A stretch of DNA of 64,000 nt from assembly GCF_000001735.4 (NCBI RefSeq), contig NC_003071.7, forward strand, positions 17,149,443 through 17,213,442, given 5' to 3'. The notes beneath the pieces are model-generated. The model was not told the origin of the DNA, made no database searches, and saw only the letters and a list, made by a program, of their open reading frames with translations. Position 1 is the stretch's first letter; each line of letters opens with the position of its first letter. This DNA is from Arabidopsis thaliana (taxonomy: Eukaryota > Streptophyta > Magnoliopsida > Brassicales > Brassicaceae). The position numbers and the translations under genes were made by a program. Positions 38,947 to 51,419 of this stretch are shown one piece after another.

Positions 38947-39619
38947 AACCTACACATTTGATCGTGGTTTCCTCTTTGTACAGTCAAAGTCGTGGTGGAG
39001 GAGATAAGTAAGTCTCTCAGTTGCTGAGAACATAACAATTTACAAGTTCACCACTTGATTTTGATGTGGTTTTAATTCGTTCTGGACTCGCTTATCTTTT
39101 GGTTTACTTCGTCCCAGTCACGTTAGTAATAAAACGAAATCCAGCATGCTTGTACTTTGTATGGAAACATCATTAGTCTTCCGATTCCCGATTATTAAGA
39201 AAGGGTTTTCGATTTTTATCCATTGTTTTTTTTTTACTAGGATGCTTAATTTGGTTTCTCGTGAGTTTGTAGTTAATTAATCGGTATAGAAAATTTAGTT
39301 TACGGGATTTAGAATGGATGTTAAGAAGAAAAAAAGTTGGTTAAACTTAGATTCGATTTTGGTTTTTATTATCAGGATTAATATTTGGTTTGATTTTACG
39401 GACCACTTTACTTTGATTAGTCCGAACCTGTTTGATTTTCTCTGGTCAAATTATTGTTGTTCTCTCCACATCTACATTCCATATTTGTAGATTTGGAATT
39501 TTGGGATATATGAAAGAAAAAAATGATCGTCTCTTATTTGACTAGAACAAAATATAGTTTTTGTGTATCCACAGACCAAAGATTTGTATTGTGCGAGTAT
39601 TTTGATTTACTTCTTTTTC

Positions 39620-39642
39620 AAAAAAAAAAAAAAAAAAAAAAA
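39620..39642. repeat. Poly(A) homopolymer run
   Basis: A run of 23 adenines in intergenic DNA, flanked by TTCTTTTTC and GGATTTTG. It could be a plain mononucleotide microsatellite or the tail of an old retroposed sequence; no matching body was recognised next to it. Confidence 0.8.
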
Positions 39643-41054
39643 GGATTTTGATTTTCTTACGGAAAAAAAAAGTCTCGAGAATTTCTTCTAGTAATGCATG
39701 TACGTTGAACGTTTAAAGGTTTTAAGACAATATATCGTGAAACCGATGTTTGTCCCCATATAGGTAAGTGGAATGGGTCACGAGAAAGGTACGTGTGTGT
39801 TCGTTGACAAAAACTCCATTAAGTCTGATGTTTATTCTCTGTTGTCTCAGCTCTCACGTGGTAAACACAACAGAAATATAGCTGACACGTGTAAACGTCG
39901 GTGTCTTAACGTCAATTTTTTCTTGTCCCATGAAATTTTCCAAGCTTTAAAATAAAGAAAGTTCTTAAACACGAAAATTCGAAAGTTCTTAAAGCACCAA
40001 ATAATGGAACTGGACATGTTCATTGTATCGTCCGCGTCACAAAAAGCAGAAAGATGTCAGCATTTACTTAAATTCTTACAACAACAACAAATGGGAAGAG
40101 AGTGTAAGTTCATTGCATTTGCGAGAGAAATCGTTACGTCTTCTCTTCTCTCCTCCTTAACCAGTATACATTGTACATATCTATAAATTTGTGAAATAAA
40201 TCCCTGCCGTTCATTTTGACTGTTTATTTCGATACGAATTAAACTCAATATTTGGATATAATGCAATCTCAATAATATAAAGAAGCATTTATTCAGTCGG
40301 TATTCAGCAATTAATGATACCTAAAAGGTTTTATTACATTTTAATCCAACTTTTAAAATCATCTTTTAACGAGTGACGTACATTTGATTGGACCCACTAA
40401 CCACCCCAATTTAAAGCATCGTCACCTATAAAATCTCTCAAATTAGAAATAACCAACGACCGTGGAGAAAAATTTGTTGCTCGAGAGAGGAAAAAAAACT
40501 AATCAAAGACTGTTTTCTTGTGAATTATCGACATTTGATAATGCTTTAAATCGTGTCGTGTTACTACTTTAGGTTGAATAATAAAGAGTCTCAAAATCGT
40601 TTTTTTTTTTTACATTTCATTACATCTAATAAAATAAATAAATAAAAAAGAATTATGCATCGTATATATATATACTTATAGAATCAATGATTTTAATGAG
40701 GAAATTCTATCATCCTCGATTTATAAAGTTGGATCATTTATTTTGTCGATATTAGATAACGAGATTTGTCGTGATGTTTTCAATAGATTATGTGGTTACA
40801 TTTGGAAAGCGAGAAATGAAAAAGTATTTTATTGCGGAACTTATAAAATATTGTTAAATATGGTGTGAGATTTTTCCTTTTTCAAAAACGGCGTGAGAGT
40901 AATTGAGAATTACATTAGGAAAACAAATCATGAAGTATATGGGAAACCACCATATGAACATATCAAACTTGAGAAAGCTAAGATACAAACATGAAATATA
41001 GGCATGACCAAAATTTTCCTTAATATTTCCAAATAAATCGCTCATGAAATTTTT

Positions 41055-41265
41055 CCATTACATTTGGGGATGAAATTTGTTCTCTGAACTATAGCGATCA
41101 TTCTTTCGAATGGAATTGGATACCAAATCGTCGAGGCAGATTGTTCAGAGTTGATCAAAATTATCCATTCTTCTATAGAATGGTCAGCTTTTCCCAATAT
41201 TATAGACGAGTTATGCATAATTCATAATAAAGTGATTCATGCGTACTGTATGGTGGATTGTTGGC
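41055..41265 (+). pseudogene. Relic of an RNase H-like (retroelement-type) domain
   Basis: A decayed open stretch reads GIGYQIVEADCSELIKII (about 41115-41168) followed by EWSAFPNIIDELCIIHNKV (about 41181-41237). This matches the layout of the RNase H-like domain (RVT_3 type) found in plant non-LTR retrotransposons and derived host genes: a beta strand ending in E(A/S)D, then a helix, then a downstream helix with II(D/E). Upstream an equivalent of the preceding helix (MKFVL, AIILSN) is interrupted by a stop codon. No start, no intact frame and no neighbouring reverse transcriptase were seen, so it is a fragment. Confidence 0.5.
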
Positions 41266-41812
41266 CCACTCTTCTAGAATTTTGTTTCATGCATTTTAAT
41301 TAGCTTACAAATAAATAACAAAACGGTTTCAAGTTTTTCTTACGAACTTCCAAAGCGATTCAAGAACGTTAAGCGAGAACTGATTCCTTAACTTATGAGT
41401 GACGTTACGGAACAAGTAAAATAAAAAAAATAAAAAAAAAAATCATGCTTGCATTTATTTTCAGAGTGAAATGTAGAAACTCGAATCTATGATCATCTGA
41501 GTACTGGAAAATAATATATGGCATGAATCATGATGATATAATATATCTGATATCTGTATGCTTAATTAAATGATCAATCGGAATTGGTTCAACTGATTAG
41601 AAAATTAGAAATTACACTTCAAATTTTACAATGACTCTTACCAGACGATCCAACTCGAATCACCCTAAAACGAAAAGAAAAGAAAAAACATAAAAAGGGT
41701 CTAAATTTTAATCATATAGAAACTGCATGGATTCACAATTATCATCAAACGACGACGCATTCACATATGTGAGTTGAGTCATCTGGATCATCGACTCATT
41801 GTCTCACTACCA

Positions 41813-42016
41813 TCACATTACATGCCTAGAAGTAGTGTCAAAGGAAGATGAAGAGAGAAAATGAGCTTGATGAGGTGGATAATAAATGGCTAAGTAAATA
41901 AGCATTAGCATCAGCACCACCGGAATTCCCATCAATATCATCGGCGGCGGCGGAAGCGGCGGCAGAACGGCTGGAAGAACCGCCAATAGCACCATCACCA
42001 CTCCAATCACAAACAT
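41813..42016 (-). CDS. OSR2: ORGAN SIZE RELATED 2-like small membrane protein
   Basis: Single-exon gene for 67 aa, starting at the ATG at 42016. Nearly the whole protein is the OSR domain: a hydrophobic segment (VIGVVMVLLAVLPAVL), the central proline motif PPLPPPP, and a second hydrophobic segment (MILMGIPVVLMLMLIYLAIYY). The same layout defines ARGOS, ARGOS-LIKE, OSR1 and OSR2, which sit in endomembranes, promote organ growth and dampen ethylene response. It lacks the longer N-terminus found in OSR1. The 88-aa OSR1 gene lies 3.9 kb away on the same strand. I believe this is At2g41225; the symbol is less certain than the family. Confidence 0.82.
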   Translation of the reverse strand: MFVIGVVMVLLAVLPAVLPPLPPPPMILMGIPVVLMLMLIYLAIYYPPHQAHFLSSSSFDTTSRHVM

Positions 42017-45000
42017 TTCGACGATCCTTTCGTATGTAAATCTTATTTACTTTCTTAGTTGATGCACCTATATATATATAATGTCAAATAAGATTTTAAT
42101 AACTTTTTCTTTCTTTAATTATGTTTTTGTTCGTTTTCCTTTTTTATGTGTGTGAGAGAGAAAGACGTTACAGCTTACAGGTGAAGCTCATGCACTGACC
42201 AACACCATTTGCTTATTCACCCAATGACAAAATTAAACAACCCTTTACCATTCTTTTTATTTATTTTTATTCAGTAGTATATGTTAATTTACATAGGAAT
42301 TTGAAATATTTACTTTAAATGTCATTTTCTTTTTTTAACATGTAAGGGAAAAAATATTCTCCATATTAAGTAATAATAACTGATTTTTTTCTCTTGTTAA
42401 TGAAATTGAAATTTGATAAAGCTCCATATTAAAAGTATACACTACACACATTTTAGGAGAAATGAAATGTGTGTGTAATGTGTATTGTTGATATCTGGAA
42501 AACAAAACGCAATTTATATTATACATATATATATATATAATTATATACATGTTTATGTGTATTGACATCATATAGGTTGTTTAACCAAATTTATAATTAA
42601 AAAAAAAAAACTAAATGAAATATATAAAGGGACGTTTGACATAGGTAAGGCTAGCTATGTATTAACGTGTCGGCTTAAACTATTTTCCATTAATGTGCCA
42701 TTAGATGACTGAAACCGCAAGGAGGGTTGGTGAATTTTAGAGGAGAGAATATGTTTGATACTCTGAATCTGATGAATTAAATCGTCGTAAGTGTATTTAT
42801 TTCATCTTATTCCATATACATAATACATCTAACCCAATTTATTGCGATTCTCCATTTAGATTTTTCTCAACGGCTACTAAAATTGAGTTTTTTTTTTTCG
42901 GTTTAATCTTTATATTTTTTTAAAATAAAAAAGTTCGTGTATTCTATTTTGGTTCTCAAGTGAAGTGTTGAGGTTTGATTCTTAGGCAAGTGGGGATCAG
43001 AACAATGTTGCTTCTGTCTTCGATTTGGTTTTGCATAGTCCCTTTCATAGGCTCTCCTCTTCTACAAACCCTTTAATTTCTTTTACTCGGACTTTTTCCT
43101 TTTTCAAGATGAAATTTTTTTAAACTAAAACTTTTACAATAGAGGCTTTATTCTTTGAATCTAGAATAATCAGTAATCACAAACTCATTAATTTGATGAG
43201 TTTTGTTGGACTTAAATATGTGGTGGATAGGAAGATTAACCGGAAGAGATATAATGAACTTTAAGAACTTAAAAACGATCCTTGAAAGTCAAAAAAACCA
43301 ATAACAGAGGAGAGTAGAATCAAGGTCGGTTTAATCCGGGCCTAGAAAGATAGCGAGACGAACCCTCAAGAAACATATTTATTCATAATTATGTTCCCAC
43401 CCTTTTGTCTTCTTTTTTTTTGTAAATAATAATTATTTTTAATTGTGAATAACTATATACGGAGTATTTGTTTATATTTTAACAATATAAATAAGAAAAG
43501 AGCATTATATGCCACACTTCGGAGCCCCATAATGAGAGTTCCAAACATTTGACTTTGTCTGGGAACATTTGAGTTTGTAATCAAAACAAGCACATTCGGT
43601 GTCTAGGGCTTATATGATGAGTCACGTAATCATCACTTAATTTATCCGAACTTTTTTTTTTCCTTTTTCCAAATGTATCTCTAAGGTTACGTACGATTCA
43701 GTCGTTAAAGCCCTTAATCTCGTTACCAATCAAACCAAAAAAAAAAAAAAAAAAACAAGGAGCAAAATTTCAAAACGTATGCATTCCATTCTCATTTGTA
43801 TGTGTAGGTGCAGTGGATCTGATTTTTGTGGACAAATTAAATGCCTTCTCGTATGCTTTTTGTTTTGTCGAAAGATAGAGACCCGATAAAGCGAAGACAA
43901 ATTTTTCTTTAATCATTTATAAAATTATTTAATTCTTTTTCTCCCTTGAATTTGGTCAAATATCCTTTTCTTTTGTACATTGTCCCGAATGTCACCCACA
44001 CTATTTCCCCGGATAAATCATCTCATATAGTATGACACAGTACTTCACCGGACAGAAATTCGTTACAAATTTTGGTTTGTGGATCTTTCTTGTTTCAGTT
44101 TTCAAAGTTGGAGATCTAAATTTTAGGATCAAATAGTGTTAAACTGTAAGGTCATCTTGGATCAAAATTAAGATAATGTGGAAGTTCGATGAAAAAATAA
44201 GTAACTTAAAATACTCTGATCCCCAAATATCACGAGAATATTAGAGTATATTTCTAAGGATATCATCTAATTGTTGACAAAAAGGATACATCTTGTAATT
44301 AATTATTTAAAAAAATGATTTTGTAATTCCTTTTCATTTACCTCTTTAATGTCCAATCTATAAATGTATACTTGGTTTTGAGTGGTTAACATAACAACGT
44401 CATAAAACGTAGAGAATCAACAAAAAGAGATTAAATTTGAAACTATTTCTTTTCAACCCACTTGTTGTGATATTGGAACGTAGTGTGTAAATAGATGCAT
44501 GCATGATATTGGTGAAGTCAATCCATCTTTCTTTTGAAATTAACTTGGTTCTTTGAGTTATATCACTAGACCAACGAATTAGACCAACGATAATGCTCAC
44601 CCCCAAACTATTTTCACAGTATAATTCACAAATTCGTTACACAATCATGAGTTAGCTAGTGACTCTTTTATCTGGCAGCCATCGTGCATACAAGTCAAAT
44701 ATATAACTTTTCTTGATATTGTTCTTCAAATTCCAGAAATCATTGGCACAAAACTAAATGATCTAACACAGTTGTATACATGGGACTTTTTTTGGTCGAA
44801 TAGGTATATCGAAAGGATAAACATTACGTTTTGAAACAATTAGGAAAATATGTAAAACCAAAAAAAATAAAAACTTATTGAAAGATCATTAATCCAAAAT
44901 CACTTTTGACCATATTAAAAGAATCTAATTGTGTGTGTCGATGACTTGTGAACAGATGGCACATCCACTTACTCTATCTCTCGGACATCAAAGGACGATT

Positions 45001-45916
45001 CCCAGTTTTACAATGTGTAATAACATAGTGGGGTCCACACTAGACCCAATAAAAAAATCTAGTTGTACAAACAAACTTTATTAAATAAACAAGTGATAGA
45101 TTATGTAAAAGTGTCTCTGATTACAAATTATGGTGTTGCAATTATCAAGTAATTTTGCATCCTAACCGCTATTATCAAATAGTGGTTCCAATCTAATATT
45201 AAGGTCGATTATTTTTAACATCTTTCTTCGGCATCTTTTGACACTTTTTATATTCTTAAAAGTTTATAAATCACAGCTTGACCATTTTTTGTTTAGTTTA
45301 GTTATAAAAAAAAAAGAATTAATGATGCTTTCAATACTTTGGAAAAATTTACATAATTTTTGAATAAGAATCGATTTAAAGAACATGGAAAATAGAGTCT
45401 TTGATAACTCATTTTGTCCAAAGAGTCTGCCACTTCATTGCATTGGCGGGGAACCTGTTTAAAATCAGTACATGCAAAGCGTTAAGCCCAACGACATGTT
45501 TCCTCCATCAAATTATTATGGAAATAGAGATAAACATATACATACACTGATACACACTCATACGTATAAAATACGTATGTGACATGAAGGCTTCTACTGC
45601 ATTTTAAAATTATTCTTCTACAATTCATAATGTGACGCTGATAAAACAAAATTCTTCTACAAAACAAGAATAGAAAAAACGAATTGAATTGAAAAATAAA
45701 ATTGCTCATAGAAAGTAATTAAAAACTAAATTTACACGAAATCCTTGAAAAGAAAAACTCGGAGATCTATCACATGACATGATCTTACTTGCACGAAACT
45801 AAAACTAAAAGCCCTTAATCTGCTCCTGAATAACATACACATAGAGACACAATTAGACATATTTGTGTAATGCATATTATGTATGTACGGACGGTTCGCA
45901 ACGCAAGTCGCCGACA
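42017..45916. other. 3.9-kb gene-free region between the two OSR genes
   Basis: No coding exon can be supported. The DNA is strongly AT-rich with poly(A/T) runs (e.g. near 42599 and 43737-43754) and TA-rich tracts around 42525-42545. An AP-1-like TGAGTCA (about 43619) is followed by CACGTAATCATCAC. It must contain the OSR2 promoter at its left end and OSR1 3' flank at its right end. Confidence 0.4.
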
Positions 45917-46183
45917 TCAGGGGTCGAGAGGTTCAACGGCGAGGCTGGGCTCATTAGAAGGAGAAAAAGCCAAGAAAATGAGGAGAATCATGAGGAGTAG
46001 AGGAAGGAGGAGGAGTGTCGCCGGAGGCGGTGGAAGCGGCGGCAGGAACGGTGGCAGAATCAGAAGAAGCAGAGAGAGAAAGAGAAGAAGTGCGACGGAT
46101 CTTGCCGTGATCAAAGAACTTCCGTTCAAACCCATCGGCTTGGGTGTGACATCAAATCTCAGCCGTTGATCATGAACCCTCAT
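45917..46183 (-). CDS. OSR1: ORGAN SIZE RELATED 1
   Basis: Single-exon gene for 88 aa. The N-terminal 30 residues are hydrophilic and basic (MRVHDQRLRFDVTPKPMG). The OSR domain follows: hydrophobic SVALLLFLSLLLLILPPF, the proline hinge LPPLPPPP at about residues 50-57, and hydrophobic TLLLLPLLLMILLIFLAF, then a short acidic tail. OSR1 is an ER-associated regulator that raises final organ size by affecting cell proliferation and expansion and links ethylene with brassinosteroid signalling. Its coding region is unusually GC-rich for the surroundings because of the Pro/Leu codons, which also opens a spurious antisense frame. It matches At2g41230. Confidence 0.93.
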   Translation of the reverse strand: MRVHDQRLRFDVTPKPMGLNGSSLITARSVALLLFLSLLLLILPPFLPPLPPPPATLLLLPLLLMILLIFLAFSPSNEPSLAVEPLDP

Positions 46184-48888
46184 TTTCCATTACTGTAGTT
46201 TATCAACTCTTTTTGTTTTTGATAAATGTCTTAGATCCTTCTCCCTTTGTCTCTGGCTTTTGTTATATATACTGGCAATTGGGAAAGTTGAAATGTCTAT
46301 CTCTATATTTGTGTATACGTGTATGTATAGCTTGTATATTTTTGACAACCCAACAAAATTTTAATTTTTCTTAGCTAGAAAAAAAAAAAAAAAAATTTTT
46401 AAGGAAAATCCAAAAAATATATCTTTGTAACATTTTTTTCTTTCTCATCCAGATTATTTACCAAATTATTTAGTTGAATTGTATTTAGTGGTTTAGGTAT
46501 TTATGATTATGTTGACAAAAAATGTAATATTTCTTTATGTTTTGATTAGTGGTAATATTACTTTTTTTTTCTTTTGTCGATGATAGACCCTGTCCAAAGT
46601 AACAAAAGGGCCAAGTTACAATAATAAATAAATAATAGAACCCCACTTGAGAAAACTTAAGACTAATCAAGTAGGGAGTTAGATTTTGCATTAGAAGGAT
46701 ATAAATGCATAGTCAAGAAATGTGCAAAAAGGGTAATTCCAAAGTGCCGGTTTCAGGTCACAGCTGTGATTTATGTCTATATGTCTTGATTCAAGTAATC
46801 AACTAATTTCACTCTCCAGCCTTGTTTTTAGTTTTTTACTCTCTTTCGTGTTTGTTGGCTTCAACCATAATTGTTACTATTACTTCTGTCTAAAACGAAA
46901 TACAAACTAATTTTGCAATTTATCATCAATGATATACCACACTACGTACTAATAGCAAAAGAAAATTTAGTTTACGTAATATATTTTAACCTTACTTTTT
47001 AGAATCGACAATGTAATCCATTATGTTAGTTTCAGTAGCTAATGAGACTCTGTTGGTGTTGGTGTTGTTGTTAGATTCCATTGTAAAAAGTAAACTGTAA
47101 TAGGAATTTAATCTAGTTTCTTAACAAAAAAATAAAAATAATCTAGGTACATGATTATTATTAGTAGTACTGAAACTTCTAGAAGAATAGAGGCTTAAGA
47201 AATGTTTTTTACTGCAAGCAAAGAGAAAAGGTAGATGCATGAACATCCCAATGCTTTTTAGATGTTATAGGTAAGTTGACGGGGACCGGAGGCTGATGTA
47301 CTTTCCTGTTGTACATTGTTTTGTTGGAGTCCCAATGAGGTCCTTTGTCTACATTTCTCCTCCTTGAGAAAATCACAAACTTACATTAAACAAAATAAAA
47401 TTTTAAAAGACTTCTTTTTTAACTAACAGAAAAGAATTGGCTATTATCTATCATTTTCTTCAACCAAAATAATTGAATTATGTAGTAAAATAGAAGAAAT
47501 TCTCATATTAGATAGCAGGAACAATTGATAAACTAAACCAACAGAAAAAAGGAAAAAAAAAAGGGAATAAAGTCAATAAACAGTATAGGTAAATTATGTT
47601 TAATTTGATAATTTTGAATAATATTTTAACTAGCAAATTTCACTTCCTGCAAAAACATTATTTATCACACTAAAAACACAAAGTTGATAGCCTAATGGTT
47701 TATACGAACTCTTTAAAAACGGCAAACGTATTTCAGTAACACAATATTAAATACAAGATGTAATATTAATGAAAATAAATAGAGCATTTGCCGAATTTAA
47801 TGAAATAGTAAAGCAAGTTGGGTGGTGCCAGCAAAATAAAAAATCGAGAAATTTTCATTATTCGTAGATTTTGAATATGGAGGATGCATTGCACCTAACA
47901 GCAGTGGTTTTATATGCTTTCCCGTGGATTTGGCCTTTCTTTGGTATTTATTATTTGACCATTTGGTTTATATTCAACATTTTTCTATTTTAAGTAGTTT
48001 CATTTTTTATTTGGTCTGCTCCTTCTCAACTTGGTAGGCCTTTACAGCTTCGTTGATGCAGTCGACCCAGAAAAGTTATTCCCTTTGCAGTTTTTGGTTA
48101 AAGAATTTATGGTAAGACAAACTAGAAAGAAAGACTTAAACATTTCGAAGATCTTTTGGTTTTCTTTGTATATTATAAATTACATAGCTAGGTAATATAA
48201 TCGATCATGTTAAAATTTAAGACACTAAAAACTAAATTTGAAAATAAGATTAGGTATTTTATTAGGATATTATTTTTAATTTACAAATATGCTTGTTTTT
48301 TTTTTTTTTGGTGCAAACAAATATGCCTTAGTATTTATTTGAAACAAAATGGGCCAAAATTATTCTTCCAATTAAGGCCCAAAAGCGATCATTCACCTAA
48401 TTTTAGATCAGGCAGGCTTGATAATTGGGAAGATTATTATGTGTTTTTAAACACTGATTCACCATCCATAAGTTATGTGCTTCTGTTTTGATTTCAGGGT
48501 TTTTAAATATGTAATTTTGCCGAATCAAACGGAAAAAAATTGAATACGAAAGGTTAAAAAAATGACTTCAGATGATTTTTTTGTTAAAGACTTTCAGATA
48601 ATTAGTGTCCACATATGACATCGGTGTGTAACCACAGATGTGAGATGACAAATCCTCATAAAATATACACAGATATATAAACCTTTACACTGTTGCACAC
48701 AACCCATGTTCGCGTTGTTCTCCTTCCAAATCGGTACCAAAACGTTTGCCCGTGAAACTTTCATTTCGCCAAAATAATATAATATATTAAAATTAATATA
48801 CAAAAAAAAAACCTATTTCTAAAAAGAACCTCGAATTTTAACGAGAGACAAAACAGAAAAAATATATATAGCATCGTTAATTATTAAA
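46184..48888. other. 2.7-kb intergenic region
   Basis: OSR1 promoter at the left, BHLH100 3' flank at the right. AT-rich, with an A16-17 run at about 46380-46396 and no supported gene. The stretch 48340-48380 has two inverted GGCC-type motifs (TGGGCCAAAA, AAGGCCCAAAA) resembling site II promoter elements, without a nearby gene start. Confidence 0.4.
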
Positions 48889-49878
48889 TCATGTAAACGA
48901 GTGTCCACATTTCTCGTACAAGTACAACAATCTATCACCTAATTCTTCGGAATTCACCTGGCCATTTTTTATCTGAAGATGCATAGAGTAAAAGAGTCGC
49001 TCTCCATGAGACCTTGAAGATGAAGCACCCACAAGAACCAACCCATCTTCTTCTACACCACTCAAGACATTCCCAAACGAACATTTTTCAGTCTGTAACG
49101 ATGAAATTTGGACCATCACTTCAGTCTCACTGAGCCTAGTCGAAGAAACTGTCGACGCATAGCTTGTAACCCCTTCCTCTGACTTACTGTTTTGGTCGGT
49201 GTAAACGAGATCTCTTTGACCCGAAATTTGAAACGAGAGCTCTTCTTTCTTCTTCATGAGCTTTTTAACTTGCTCTTGCAGCTCTGGTATGTACTTCAAT
49301 GCTTGTGAAACTGTTGCCGAAACACTTAACTTCTTCTGCAAGAAAATACATAAAAAATAGGACAGATCTTTCAGTTTATGTTACTTGGGACCGATTTTTT
49401 TTTCCTTCTTTGCGTTAGAAAAAACAAAACATATCACTGTTTGTATCAACACCAAAATTGCAAAAGCAATGAATAACAACTTTTAGCATTTGCAAGAAAA
49501 CATTTGATATTTTTTTGTTTCTGTTGAATATTAAACTAAACTTTCAAATTTTTTCATAATTTTAGAAATAGAAAAGTATATAGAATTAACAGTTACCGTT
49601 TGATTGGTGGGAGGAAGACAAGAACGAAGAGATGAGAACATTGTGTTGATCTTCTTGCGACGCTCACGTTCACTCGCGTTGTGATTAAGCTTCTTCATCA
49701 CCACGGGATTGTCTAGTAATGTTCTGTTATTCTCAGACGACACATTCTCATGAGTCACCGTCAAGTCCGGCAACGGAAAATCAAGAAACGTGTTGGATAC
49801 GTCGTCGGTTTCATAGAAGCTATGATCTCCGCAAGGCCAGCCGAAATTGGGATATAATGGAGGGACAAGTGCACACAT
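48889..49878 (-). CDS. BHLH100: bHLH transcription factor 100 (iron deficiency)
   Basis: Predicted 242-aa protein from two exons (49878-49597, 49335-48889). The bHLH domain begins at about residue 63; the basic region LNHNASERERRKKIN has His66, Glu70 and Arg74, the H-E-R triad of E-box/G-box binders. The helix-loop-helix is split by the intron after NQT. The C-terminal part carries a conserved Ib-subgroup tail (VMVQISSLQ and related). Subgroup Ib members bHLH38, 39, 100 and 101 are strongly induced by iron shortage and pair with FIT to activate IRT1 and FRO2. G-boxes upstream fit control by clade IVc bHLH factors. Length and start sequence MCALVPPLYPNFGWPC match At2g41240. Confidence 0.96.
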
Positions 49879-49988
49879 TTTGAGTTTTAGATAGTTACTC
49901 TGTTCTTTTTTGTCTCTCTCTAGAAGCTGTTTCGGTTGGGATTATGCTGATGTGTTAGTTGGATTATTTATGTGGACACTCATTTTTG

Positions 49989-49998
49989 TTTATATATA
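49989..49998 (-). promoter_or_regulatory. Probable TATA box of BHLH100
   Basis: TATATATAAA on the minus strand about 110-120 bp upstream of the BHLH100 ATG, a normal distance for a plant core promoter. Confidence 0.5.
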
Positions 49999-50097
49999 CA
50001 CTGATACACACACACGGACACAAGAAAAATACTAATGACTCTGTGTTGTATATGTAATAAATTAAAATACATTGGGTCACGAGTGGACATGCGTTGA

Positions 50098-50103
50098 CAC
50101 GTG
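50098..50103. promoter_or_regulatory. G-box proximal to BHLH100
   Basis: Perfect CACGTG about 220 bp upstream of the BHLH100 start codon, in the context GACACGTGG. bHLH and bZIP factors bind this palindrome. Confidence 0.5.
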
Positions 50104-50535
50104 GTTGAGCACTTTTCCCCCAAGTAGGAGCATGTTCCAAGGATCACCTGTTGACCTCCGGATACAGGCATTAATATCCTAATGTTCTTATCGTAATTTA
50201 TAACATAAGTTTACACTATTGTATCGTATAATTACATGAATATGAATGTATGAGTATTAATCAAAAATTCTAAATATTTTATAATGTGTCAAAATAGAAA
50301 TTCGATTTATTAAGCAAATTATTTAGTTAGCAAAAAATAACAGTTAAATAGGAACAACTACTATAAGAAGATACAGAATATGCAATCACATTTTTCTACC
50401 ACAAATACGTTAAGTAAACTAAGACCAAAAATATGAATTATGACGCAGCTGGAAGAAAAGAGACAGACACTGAGAAGAAGTACACGAGGATACACGGGTT
50501 TGGTGGACGTGGACTATTGAGAGGCACGAGCAAAT

Positions 50536-50541
50536 CACGTG
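50536..50541. promoter_or_regulatory. Distal G-box upstream of BHLH100
   Basis: A second CACGTG about 660 bp upstream of BHLH100, in TCACGTGG context. Between the two G-boxes no gene is visible, so both belong plausibly to this promoter. Confidence 0.4.
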
Positions 50542-51419
50542 GAATATGTTAAGGCTTTTCTCCTGAATCCAACCATTTCTATGTAGTATATACGTAGGCA
50601 TTAAGTGTTTACAAATATTTAACAAATGTATATTCCTTATTTAAATTTATTAATTACATCTTATATGGTGTAGTGTCTATCGTTTATTTTGTATTATATT
50701 ATAGCCTTTCTGATCATATTACACAAGTCAACTCCGGTCATCTCGGTCAGGCCAAAAGCCTTGATTCTATTCTATTATCCATGGACGAGGATAAAAGAGA
50801 GACGGAGATATTTTGGATTTTTCCTCATTCTATTTACGCCTCTTTAAATCCAAAGATCTAAATGGGCTTCTCTAAAAACAATTGGCCCTAAGATAATTGC
50901 TTTTTCTTTTTCTTTTTTTTGCAATGAGTTTACATGTTTGTAGCCCATTATATGTAGATAATCTCTAAAATGTGAAGTATTTGACTATTTGTCAACAATT
51001 ATGAACATAATGTTAAAATACAACCCACAATAATCACAGATACAGTTTGATTAGATTTATCCATTGATATGTTGGCAACTTTTGGTATTGTCCATACGTT
51101 GCCTAGGTTCAACTCTAAATTTCCATTTTTCTTGATCTCTTCTTGATCACATATTTAAAGAACTCAATTCTCCTTCTTTTATAAGCAAATGTCGAAAACA
51201 GTACAACACTTCGGTTCGGATTAAGAACGATCATGAAGCTTATTATTGATCTTTTATTATACATTGTTTTCTGGTTTTCTACATTAGCCGCAACATATAT
51301 TACACACATTATGCTACAAAAGAGAAATGGAATATACAAAACTGCTCACACAAAAAAAGAAGAAGCTAAAACTGAAGTCTGAACATGTCTCTGAACCATT
51401 TCTCTCATATGCTTTTGCT

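Larger units (their letters stand above)
38947..41812. other. 2.9-kb gene-poor region downstream of GLU2
   Basis: Holds the GLU2 3' UTR, a 23-base poly(A) run at 39620-39642, and an RNase H-like relic (listed separately). Small open frames at 39773-39955 and 40004-40186 show no domain and have codon use like random AT-rich DNA. Confidence 0.45.
49879..51419. other. BHLH100 promoter and 3' flank of HAD gene
   Basis: 1.5 kb between two minus-strand genes. Apart from the TATA-like box and two G-boxes listed separately, the sequence is AT-rich with no coding exon. Confidence 0.45.

Noticed and set aside
45870-46169. 99-codon plus-strand open frame over OSR1
   Set aside because: Antisense to the Pro/Leu-rich OSR domain; its Arg/Gly-rich translation is a by-product.
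49999-50171. Open frames upstream of BHLH100 on the minus strand
   Set aside because: They lie in the promoter, begin or end within TA-rich DNA and have no homology I can recognise.
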